A stretch of 64,000 bases of DNA from Thermus filiformis. Its GTDB lineage: Bacteria > Deinococcota > Deinococci > Deinococcales > Thermaceae. Of this stretch, positions 7,591-14,806 are shown in pieces. The notes beneath the pieces are model-generated. The model searched no databases and was not told where the DNA came from. It saw nothing but the letters and a program-made list of their open reading frames with translations. The first letter of the stretch is position 1, and each line of letters opens with the position of its first letter. The translations under genes were made by a program, and so were the position numbers. Location of the stretch: the NCBI RefSeq assembly GCF_000771745.2, contig NZ_JPSL02000040.1:124001-188000 (forward strand), read 5' to 3'.

Positions 7591-10500
7591 ATGTTCAGAG
7601 AAGCCTACCCGGAGATTCCCCTAGGGAGCGACGCCTGCGGGATCATCGCCATCGTTGAGAAGGAGGGCAGGCCCACGCACAGGAACGTCCTCAGGACGCT
7701 GGAGAGCCTCTACCGGATGGCGCACCGGGCGGGGGCCATCAAAGGGGAAGGCGACGGGACGGGCATACAGACCGACATCCCCCGGGAGCTCTGGGCGAGC
7801 TTCCTCGAGGAAAAGCGGCTGGACCCCGCCTTGGCCTTCAACCCCCGCTTCTTCGTGGGGCACTTCTTCCTGCCCAAGGGCGAGGCCGGCCGGCTGGAGG
7901 AGTTCTTGAGCCTATTCCAAGAGGAGGGCCGGGGGTTTGGCGTCCGCCTCCTCATGCACCGCCTCCCCGAGGTCAACAGCCAGGCCCTGGGCCCGGTGGG
8001 CCGCCGGACCGAGCCCCTCTTCGTCCAGGTGGCGGGGCTTTCCCCGGACGGGGACGCCCCCCTTTGGGAGGTGGGGCTCCGCCTCGAGGCCCGCTTCCCC
8101 GTCCACGTGGTCTCCCTCTCCACCTACAGCGTGGTCTACAAGGTCCGGGGGGCGGCGGAGGTTTTGAGGCGGTACTACCCCGAGCTCTCCCATCCCCTCT
8201 TCAAGTCCGCCATCACCCTGGGGCACAACCGCTACTCCACCAACACCCTCTCCACCTTTGAGCAGGTCCAGCCCTTCGGCCTTCTGGGCCACAACGGCGA
8301 GATCAACACCATTGAGCGCCTGCGCCGGGAGATGGACTTTCTGGGCATCCCCCGCACCGGGGGCTCGGACTCCCAGGACCTGAACCGGATGCTGGAGGGG
8401 CTGATCTACCGCTTCGGCCTCTCCCTGCCCGAGGCCTTGGACCTGGTCTTCCCCCCGGTTTTGGGGGAGGTGAAGGCCTATCCCGAGGAGCTCCAGGACC
8501 TCTACCTGGCCCTGCGCCAGCGCTTCGGCCCCCTGGCCCAGGGCCCGGCGGCCCTGGTGACCCGCCACCGGGAGGAGGCCGTCTTCGCCACCGACGCCAT
8601 GGGGCTGAGGCCGCTGTGGTTCGTGGAGACCCCGGACGAGTACGTCTTCACCTCGGAAAGGGGGGTGTTCAGCGCCGAGGAGTTCGCCGCCGAGCCCAAG
8701 CCCCTGGCCCCGGGGGAGAAGATGGGGGTGCGCCTCCTGCCGGAAGGGGCCCGGCTCGTCCCCTTCCACCGCCACCAGCGCCTGGTGTACGAGCGCGTCT
8801 CGGCCCGCACCCCAGTTTCCGGGTACCGGCGCCACCTGGCGGGGCCCCTCTGGGAGGGTCCGGCGCCCGTGGAGGGGGGGAGCGAGGCCCAGGTGGAGGA
8901 GCGGCCTGCCCCGCCTCCTCTGGGCCTGGAGCGGGCCTTCGGGTTTGACCGGTGGGATGCGGCCTACCTCGAGGCCCTGGTCAAGACCGGGAACGAGCCC
9001 GTGGGCTCCCTGGGCTACGACGGCCCCCTGGCCGCCCTCAACCCGGAGAAGCCCAACCTCTCCGAGTTCTTCAAGGAGACGGTGGCGGTGGTCACCAACC
9101 CGGCCATTGACCGGGAGCGGGAGATCGAGCACTTCTCCACCCGGGCGGTCCTGGGCCGCAGGCCCCTTCCCAACGGCCAAGGGGCGGGGCGGGTGGAGGA
9201 GCTCCTCATCCCCATCGTCCTGGAGAGGGAGCCGGCCTTGGCCCGGGCCATGGGCACCCTGACCATCGCCGAGGTCCTGGCCCGCTTCCAGACCCGCGTC
9301 CTCGTCCCCCGCTTCACGGTGGAGGAGGGGCTTCTGGCCGGGCTCAAGCGGTTGGAGGAGGAGGCGGTGCGGGCGGTGGAGGAGGGGGCGGAGGTCCTCC
9401 TCCTTTCCGACCGGGAGGCCTTCTTTGGGGGGGTCTGGATTGACGTGGCCCTGGCCCTGGCGGCGGTGGAGCGGGCCCTGAGGCGGCCGGACGCCCAGGG
9501 GGTGGCCCTGAGGCGGAGGACCTCGGTCCTGGTCCACTCGGGCGGGGTGAGGAACCTGCACGACGTGGCCTTCCTCCTGGGCCTGGGGGCGGACGCGGTG
9601 GCCCCCTGGCTGATGGAGGAGAAGGCGTTGGCCCTGGAGGGGCGCGCGGGGCTCGCCAACCTCCTCGAGGCCCTGAGGAAGGGCCTGGAAAAGGTGATCT
9701 CCACCATGGGCATCCACGAGCTCCGGGGCTACGGCAAGATCTTCTCCAGCCTGGGGCTTAAGCCGGAGCTTTCCGAGTACTTCGGCACCCGGAACTTCTA
9801 CGCCTCCTCCCAGGCGGGCTACGGGCTTCTGGAGCTGGAAAGGACCCTCCTGGAGCGGGAGGGCTTCTTGCGGGCGGAGAAGGTCCCGCCCGCCAAGGAC
9901 TTCCGCTTTAACCCCCGGATCTACAAGGCCGCCCAGGAGGTGAGCGCGGGCCAGGCCCCCTACAGCCACTTCCAGGAGAAGGTCCGCTCCTTGGAGCGGG
10001 AAAGCCCGGTGGCCGCGCGGCAGCTATTGGAGGTGCGCTTCCCCGAACGGAGCGGGGTCTTGCCCGAGGAGGTGGACCTCTCAGTGGGCGGCCACTCCCT
10101 CCCCTTTGTCATCAGCGCCATGAGCTTCGGCTCCCAGGGGGAGGCGGCCTTCCGCGCCTACGCCGAGGCGGCCAAGCGGCTGAACATGGTCTGCGTGAAC
10201 GGGGAGGGCGGGGAGATCCCCGACATGCTGGGCAAGTACACCCACTGGCGGGGGCAGCAGGTGGCCTCGGGCCGCTTCGGGGTCCACGCCTACATGCTGA
10301 ACTCGGCCGCGGTCATTGAGATCAAGATCGGCCAGGGGGCCAAGCCCGGGGAAGGGGGGCACCTGCCGGGCAAGAAGGTTTCGGCCAAGGTGGCCGCCGC
10401 CCGCAACGCCGTGCCCGGGGTGGACCTGATCAGCCCCTCCAACAACCACGACCTCTACTCCATCGAGGACCTGGCCCAGCTCATAGAGGAGCTCAAGACC

Positions 10501-12066
10501 GTAAACCCCAAGGCCAAGGTCTCGGTGAAGGTGCCCGTCATCCCCGGCATCGGCACCATCGCCGTGGGCATCGCCAAGGCCGGGGCCGACATCATCACCC
10601 TTTCCGGGTTTGAGGGGGGGACGGGGGCGGCCCGGCTCCATGCCCTCAAGTACGCCGGCCTGCCCGTGGAGCTGGGGGTGCGCCGGGCCCACCGGGCCCT
10701 GGTGCGGGCGGGCCTCCGGGACAAGGTGGAGATCTGGGCGGACGGCGGGCTCAAGACCGCCTACGACGTGCTCCGCATGGTCCTTTTGGGGGCGGACCGG
10801 GTGGGGATGGCCACCATGGCCATGGTGGCCATCGGCTGCACCATCTGCCGGGGCTGCCAGCTGGACACCTGCCACGTGGGGATCACCACCCAGATCGAGA
10901 CGCTGGAGGAGGCCCTGGCCCACGGGCTGAAGCGCTTCGTCCCCCAGGACACGGAGCGGGCGGTGGAGCAGCTGGTCCGCTTCTTTGAGGCCAAGGCCGA
11001 GGCCCTGCGGGAGTTGGTGGCCGCCTTGGGCTACACCTCCTTGCGGGACCTGGTGGGCCGGAGCGACCTCCTCTACCAGCGGGACCACCATGAGGAGCTG
11101 GACCTCTCCTACTTCTTCCTCCCCGTGGAGCCGCCGGAGTGGGTGCAGGACGAGTCCCTTTACGTCCTCCGCAAGCCCCTCAACCAGCTCACCCGCACCA
11201 TCACCGAGGTGGTGATGGGGGCCTACCAGGAGGGGGGGCGGAGGCTCCGCTTCCAGGAGGGGCCGGTCAGCTCCACCGACCGGGCCCTGGGGACCCACCT
11301 GGCGGGGGAGATGGCCCGCAGGCGCCTCTACGGCAAGGGGTTTGACGCCGAGGTCCGCCTCCACTTTGACGCGGGCAGCGTGGCGGGCAACGGCCTGGCC
11401 GCCTTCAACGTGGAGGGGCTGGAGGTGCTGGTGGAGGGCGGGGCCCAGGATGGGGTGGCCAAGGGGGCCTTCGGGGGGAAGGTGGCGATCCTCAAGGGGC
11501 GGAACCCCTTCGGGGCCTACGTGGACGGCTCGGTGGGCAAGAGCTTTGCCTACGGGGCCATCGGGGGCCTCCTCATCGTGGAGGGGGTGGCGGACAGCCG
11601 GTTCTGCATCCGGCTTTCCGGGGCGGACGTGGTCCTGGGCGGGGAGCCCGAGCGCCCCCTGCAGGACGAGCTCGGCAACCTGGCCGCCCGGGCCCAGGCC
11701 AAGGGCTTCGCCTTTGAGTACATGACCCGGGGCCGGGCCCTGGTCCTGGGGGACCCGGGGCCCTGGATCTGCTCCGGGATGACCGGGGGGCGGGTCTACC
11801 TGCGCCACTGGCCGGAGATGGGCCTGACCGAGGAGGCCATGCGGCGGCGGCTGGCCAAGGGGGCCAAGGTGGTGGTCCGGCCCCTGGACGCCCGGGGCGT
11901 GGAGGACGTGCGGGAGCTCCTTTCCGCCTACATCGCCGTCCTTCGTGAGGCCAAGCGGGAGGAGAAGGCCAAAAGGCTGGAGGGGCTCCTCCTCGAGCCC
12001 GCCCTCCACTTCCGCATGGTGGAGCCCGTGAGCCAGCAGGTGGACCAGGGGGTGAGCACAGAGTAG
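7591..12066 (+). CDS. gltB: glutamate synthase large subunit
   Basis: 1491 residues, full GOGAT alpha-subunit length. Order: short propeptide, then Cys16 (SDACGIIAIV), the nucleophile of the class-II glutaminase exposed by self-cleavage; a central domain; an FMN TIM-barrel with GEGGEIPDMLGKY and SFEGGTGAAR-like ITLSGFEGGTG; a 3Fe-4S cysteine cluster GCTICRGCQLDTCH; and a C-terminal beta-helix with GAYVDGSVGKSFAYG repeats. It moves the glutamine amide to 2-oxoglutarate, yielding two glutamates. No small subunit (gltD) is adjacent, so the NAD(P)H or ferredoxin partner is encoded elsewhere. Confidence 0.98.
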   Translation: MFREAYPEIPLGSDACGIIAIVEKEGRPTHRNVLRTLESLYRMAHRAGAIKGEGDGTGIQTDIPRELWASFLEEKRLDPALAFNPRFFVGHFFLPKGEAGRLEEFLSLFQEEGRGFGVRLLMHRLPEVNSQALGPVGRRTEPLFVQVAGLSPDGDAPLWEVGLRLEARFPVHVVSLSTYSVVYKVRGAAEVLRRYYPELSHPLFKSAITLGHNRYSTNTLSTFEQVQPFGLLGHNGEINTIERLRREMDFLGIPRTGGSDSQDLNRMLEGLIYRFGLSLPEALDLVFPPVLGEVKAYPEELQDLYLALRQRFGPLAQGPAALVTRHREEAVFATDAMGLRPLWFVETPDEYVFTSERGVFSAEEFAAEPKPLAPGEKMGVRLLPEGARLVPFHRHQRLVYERVSARTPVSGYRRHLAGPLWEGPAPVEGGSEAQVEERPAPPPLGLERAFGFDRWDAAYLEALVKTGNEPVGSLGYDGPLAALNPEKPNLSEFFKETVAVVTNPAIDREREIEHFSTRAVLGRRPLPNGQGAGRVEELLIPIVLEREPALARAMGTLTIAEVLARFQTRVLVPRFTVEEGLLAGLKRLEEEAVRAVEEGAEVLLLSDREAFFGGVWIDVALALAAVERALRRPDAQGVALRRRTSVLVHSGGVRNLHDVAFLLGLGADAVAPWLMEEKALALEGRAGLANLLEALRKGLEKVISTMGIHELRGYGKIFSSLGLKPELSEYFGTRNFYASSQAGYGLLELERTLLEREGFLRAEKVPPAKDFRFNPRIYKAAQEVSAGQAPYSHFQEKVRSLERESPVAARQLLEVRFPERSGVLPEEVDLSVGGHSLPFVISAMSFGSQGEAAFRAYAEAAKRLNMVCVNGEGGEIPDMLGKYTHWRGQQVASGRFGVHAYMLNSAAVIEIKIGQGAKPGEGGHLPGKKVSAKVAAARNAVPGVDLISPSNNHDLYSIEDLAQLIEELKTVNPKAKVSVKVPVIPGIGTIAVGIAKAGADIITLSGFEGGTGAARLHALKYAGLPVELGVRRAHRALVRAGLRDKVEIWADGGLKTAYDVLRMVLLGADRVGMATMAMVAIGCTICRGCQLDTCHVGITTQIETLEEALAHGLKRFVPQDTERAVEQLVRFFEAKAEALRELVAALGYTSLRDLVGRSDLLYQRDHHEELDLSYFFLPVEPPEWVQDESLYVLRKPLNQLTRTITEVVMGAYQEGGRRLRFQEGPVSSTDRALGTHLAGEMARRRLYGKGFDAEVRLHFDAGSVAGNGLAAFNVEGLEVLVEGGAQDGVAKGAFGGKVAILKGRNPFGAYVDGSVGKSFAYGAIGGLLIVEGVADSRFCIRLSGADVVLGGEPERPLQDELGNLAARAQAKGFAFEYMTRGRALVLGDPGPWICSGMTGGRVYLRHWPEMGLTEEAMRRRLAKGAKVVVRPLDARGVEDVRELLSAYIAVLREAKREEKAKRLEGLLLEPALHFRMVEPVSQQVDQGVSTE

Positions 12067-12093
12067 CCCCAGCCAGGCCGGGGGCCCTGGGAG

Positions 12094-12099
12094 TACAAT
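12094..12099 (+). promoter_or_regulatory. -10 element of the protoglobin gene
   Basis: TACAAT lies six bases before the GTG start at 12106, implying a leaderless transcript. No good -35 hexamer is visible at the right distance. Confidence 0.5.
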
Positions 12100-12105
12100 T
12101 GTCCC

Positions 12106-12657
12106 GTGGATGCCCCCGGGCTTTTGGAGGTGCTCAAGCGCCGCACCGGCTTTACCGAGGCCCACGCCCAGGTCCTGAAGGGCCTGGGCGGCCTCATGAC
12201 CCCCATCGCCTTTGAGGTGGCCCTGGCCTTCTACGACTACCTGGGCCGGGACGAGGAGATGGCCGCCATCCTCCACGCGGTCCCGGGGCGGGTGGAGCGG
12301 CTTTACGCCACCTTCGTCCGCTGGTACGAGGAGCTCTTCAGCGGCACCTACGACGGGGCTTATGCGGAAAGGCGGCGGCGCATCGGCCTGGTCCACGCCC
12401 GGATCGGGATCGGCCCCCAGCACATGATCCCCGCCATGGGCATCGTCCAGGAGCTCTCCCTCGAGCACCTGCGCACCGCCTTGCGCTCTTTTGAAGTCTT
12501 CCCCGCGGTGGAGGCCTTTGAGAAGATCGTGGCCATAGAGCTGGCCCTGATTGAGGAAAGCTACCTCGAGGCCCTGGAGTTGGGCCTGCGGGCGGGCCAC
12601 CGGGAGGTGCGGGAGGCCCTGGTGGCCGGGGCGCGGGCGCTTCTGGAGGCTTCCTGA
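12106..12657 (+). CDS. protoglobin / globin-coupled-sensor globin domain protein
   Basis: 183 residues, all helical. The segment RRIGLVHARIGIGPQHMIPAM matches the F-helix region of globin-coupled-sensor globins, where the His of VHARIG is the proximal haem ligand. No transducer domain (methyl-accepting or GGDEF) follows, so it is a stand-alone protoglobin that may bind O2, CO or NO. GTG start at 12106 follows a -10 box directly. It sits between gltB and a HAD phosphatase with no evident functional link. A GGDEF protein lies 20 kb away at 32603, but no link to it can be shown. Confidence 0.85.
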   Translation: MDAPGLLEVLKRRTGFTEAHAQVLKGLGGLMTPIAFEVALAFYDYLGRDEEMAAILHAVPGRVERLYATFVRWYEELFSGTYDGAYAERRRRIGLVHARIGIGPQHMIPAMGIVQELSLEHLRTALRSFEVFPAVEAFEKIVAIELALIEESYLEALELGLRAGHREVREALVAGARALLEAS

Positions 12658-12671
12658 GAGCCCAGGCCCCG

Positions 12672-12683
12672 TAGGATGGAGGG
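12672..12683 (+). promoter_or_regulatory. -10 box and Shine-Dalgarno before the HAD gene
   Basis: TAGGAT (12672-12677) is followed at once by GGAGGG and the ATG at 12687. Either a very short leader starts here or only the Shine-Dalgarno is functional and the gene is read from the globin promoter. Confidence 0.4.
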
Positions 12684-12686
12684 CGG

Positions 12687-13415
12687 ATGAAACTCCTTCT
12701 TCTGGACCTGGACGACACCCTCCTTCAGGACCTGCCTGTGAGCCGAGAGGTGCTGGAGCGCCTGGGGGAGGGGCTGGGGCTTTCCGGCCTTTTTCAGGCG
12801 GTGAAGGAGGAGGCGGAGGCCCTCTTCCCGACCAGCCCCATCTACTCCTGGGCCGAGCGCATCGGCCACAGCGCCCTCGAGGCCCTCTGGGCCCGCTACT
12901 CCACCTTCGGCCTGGAAAGGGCGGCCTCCTGGGCCTGGCCCTTTCGGGAGGAGGTCTTCCGCCGCGCCCTAAGGCGGCTCGGAGGCCCCGAGGAGGAGGC
13001 GAAGGCCCTGGCCCAGGCCTTCTTTGAGGCCCGCCGGGTCTACCCCCTCTTCCCCGAGGTCCCCGAGTTTTTGCGGCGCACCCAGGGGGTGCCCCGGGTC
13101 CTCCTCACCAACGGCGTCCCTGACCTGCAGAGGGAGAAGCTCCAGGGGGCGGGGCTTTGGGAGGCCTTTGACCTCTTCCTGATCTCGGGGGAGGTGGGCC
13201 TGGGCAAGCCCGAGCCCGGCCTCTTCCGCATGGCCCTGGCCGCCTTCGGGGTCCGGCCCGAGGAGGCCTGGATGCTGGGGGACAACCCCGCCAAGGACAT
13301 CCTGGGGGCCAACCGGGCGGGGGTGCGAGCGGTCTGGGTGGACCGGAAGGAGCGCCCTCCCCACCCCCAGGCCCGGCCCGACCGGGTGGTTGCCTCCCTA
13401 CTTGAGGCGCTTTAG
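12687..13415 (+). CDS. HAD-superfamily hydrolase
   Basis: 242 residues with all four HAD motifs: LLDLDDTL (nucleophile and acid Asp), VLLTNG (Ser/Thr motif), GKPEPGLF (Lys) and MLGDNPAKDI (Mg-binding Asp pair). A helical cap of about 80 residues sits between motifs I and II, as in YjjG/phosphoglycolate-type phosphatases. The substrate cannot be assigned. Its 3' end overlaps the convergent ruvA gene by 18 bases. Confidence 0.93.
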   Translation: MKLLLLDLDDTLLQDLPVSREVLERLGEGLGLSGLFQAVKEEAEALFPTSPIYSWAERIGHSALEALWARYSTFGLERAASWAWPFREEVFRRALRRLGGPEEEAKALAQAFFEARRVYPLFPEVPEFLRRTQGVPRVLLTNGVPDLQREKLQGAGLWEAFDLFLISGEVGLGKPEPGLFRMALAAFGVRPEEAWMLGDNPAKDILGANRAGVRAVWVDRKERPPHPQARPDRVVASLLEAL

Positions 13416-13964
13416 GGCCTCCTTGATCAGGTCCTGGCTTTTGGCCTCCGGGTGGGCCGAGGCGAGCTCCAGGACCAAAGCCCGCACCGGCCCCTCCTTG
13501 AAGCCCAAAGCTAGAAGGGCCAGGACCGCTTCCTCCGCCGCCTCGCCCAGGGCGCGGCCGGAGGGGGCGCCCGGGACCTTGGACCGGAGTTCCAGGACCA
13601 TCCGCTCCGCCAGCTTTTTGCCCACCCCGGGGACGCTGGCCAGAAGGCGGGTGTCCCCCTCCTTTAGGGCCTGGGCCAGGAGGCTGGGGGAGAGGTGGCC
13701 CAGAAGGGCCAGGGCCAGGCGGGGCCCCACCCCGTTCACCGAGAGGAGGAGCTCAAACAGCCTCAGGGCCTCCTCCTCCTGGAAGCCGTAGAGGAAGAGG
13801 CCCTCCTCCCGGACCTCGAGCCGGGTGAAGAGGGCCACCTCCTGCCCCTCCTCCAGGGCCAGAAGGGGGGTGGGGACCTGGACCTCCAGCGCCAGGGGCC
13901 CCACCTGGAGCCAGAGGGCCTGGGGGGTCTTGCGCAGGACCGTTCCCCGGACGAGGCGGAGCAT
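13398..13964 (-). CDS. ruvA: Holliday junction branch migration protein RuvA
   Basis: 188 residues. Domain I is an OB fold (MLRLVRGTVLRKTPQALWLQ). Domain II has two helix-hairpin-helix motifs (LLSVNGVGPRLALALLGH and LLASVPGVGKKLAERMVLEL). Domain III is the RuvB-binding three-helix bundle (EEAVLALLALGFKEGPVRAL). The RuvA tetramer holds the four-way junction while RuvB hexamers pump DNA. ATG 13964 overlaps the stop of the enoyl-CoA hydratase gene (TGATG), so the pair is co-translated. RuvB and RuvC are not nearby. Confidence 0.97.
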   Translation of the reverse strand: MLRLVRGTVLRKTPQALWLQVGPLALEVQVPTPLLALEEGQEVALFTRLEVREEGLFLYGFQEEEALRLFELLLSVNGVGPRLALALLGHLSPSLLAQALKEGDTRLLASVPGVGKKLAERMVLELRSKVPGAPSGRALGEAAEEAVLALLALGFKEGPVRALVLELASAHPEAKSQDLIKEALKRLK

Positions 13965-14725
13965 CAGCGGCCCGTGAACCGGGGGGGCCTCTTCTCCAGG
14001 AAGGCCCGTACCCCCTCCTGGTGGTCCAGGCTCTGCCCCGCCTCCCCCTGGAGGACCGCCTCCAGGGCCAGCGCCTCCTCGAGGGAAAGGCGGTGGCTTT
14101 CCAGAAGGGCCTTCTTGGCCAGGGCGAAGGCCCGGGTGGGCCCCTGGGCCAGGGTGTGGGCCAGGCCCAAAGCCTCCTCCAAAAGCCGCTCGGGCGCCAC
14201 CACCCGGTGGACGAGGCCCAGCTCCAGGGCCTCCCGGGCGGAGAGCCTTGGGGAGAGGAGGATGAGCTCCAGGGCCTTGGCGTAGCCCACGAGCCGGGGG
14301 AGGAAGAAGGTCATCCCCGAGTCCGGGACCAGGCCGATGCGGCTGAAGGCGGTGGTGAGGCTGGCCTCCTCGCTGGCCAGGCGGAAGTCGCAGGCCAGGG
14401 CCAGGCTCAGCCCCGCCCCCGCCGCTGCCCCGTTGAGGGCGGCCACGGTGGGCTTGTCCAGGTAGACCAGGGCCTCCACCACCCGGTTGTACTTCCGCAG
14501 GTGGGCCTCGTAGTCGGGGGCCTGGTCCCCGAACTCCTTGAGGTCCTGCCCGGCGCTAAAGGCCCGCCCCTTCCCCGTGAGGACCAAGGCCCGCACCCCG
14601 GGGTCCTTGCGGGCTTCCTCCAAGGCCTCCGCCAGGGCCGAGAGGACCTCGGAGGTGAGGGCGTTCACCTCCGGCCGGTTCAGGGCCAGGACCAGGACGT
14701 TTTCCGAGCGGGTCTTTTCCAGCAT
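13964..14725 (-). CDS. enoyl-CoA hydratase/isomerase
   Basis: 253 residues, crotonase fold. Oxyanion-hole segments are RAFSAGQDLKEF and NGAAAGAGLSLALACDFRLA. The later segment GLVPDSGMTFFLPRLVG fits the PaaG-like branch, with Asp rather than Glu near the active site, so it may be a ring-opening isomerase of phenylacetate catabolism or a general enoyl-CoA hydratase. No other phenylacetate genes are present. It is divergent from sucA, with 81 bases between. Confidence 0.9.
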   Translation of the reverse strand: MLEKTRSENVLVLALNRPEVNALTSEVLSALAEALEEARKDPGVRALVLTGKGRAFSAGQDLKEFGDQAPDYEAHLRKYNRVVEALVYLDKPTVAALNGAAAGAGLSLALACDFRLASEEASLTTAFSRIGLVPDSGMTFFLPRLVGYAKALELILLSPRLSAREALELGLVHRVVAPERLLEEALGLAHTLAQGPTRAFALAKKALLESHRLSLEEALALEAVLQGEAGQSLDHQEGVRAFLEKRPPRFTGR

Positions 14726-14806
14726 ACCGCCTCCCTGGCCTCCAGTTTACGACCTGGCCTTCCTTCACTCTTCTTATCCCGGCGAAGGGGTATTCTGGAA
14801 GGCGGT

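Noticed and set aside
10081-12600. 839-codon minus-strand ORF across gltB and the globin gene
   Set aside because: Shadow of gltB codon bias. Similar long reverse frames lie opposite lpdA, carA, lon and sucA, and none has a ribosome site or recognisable motif.
14021-14806. 262-residue N-terminal extension of SucA
   Set aside because: The upstream open frame is antisense to the enoyl-CoA hydratase. The E1 family N-terminus starts at ATG 14807.
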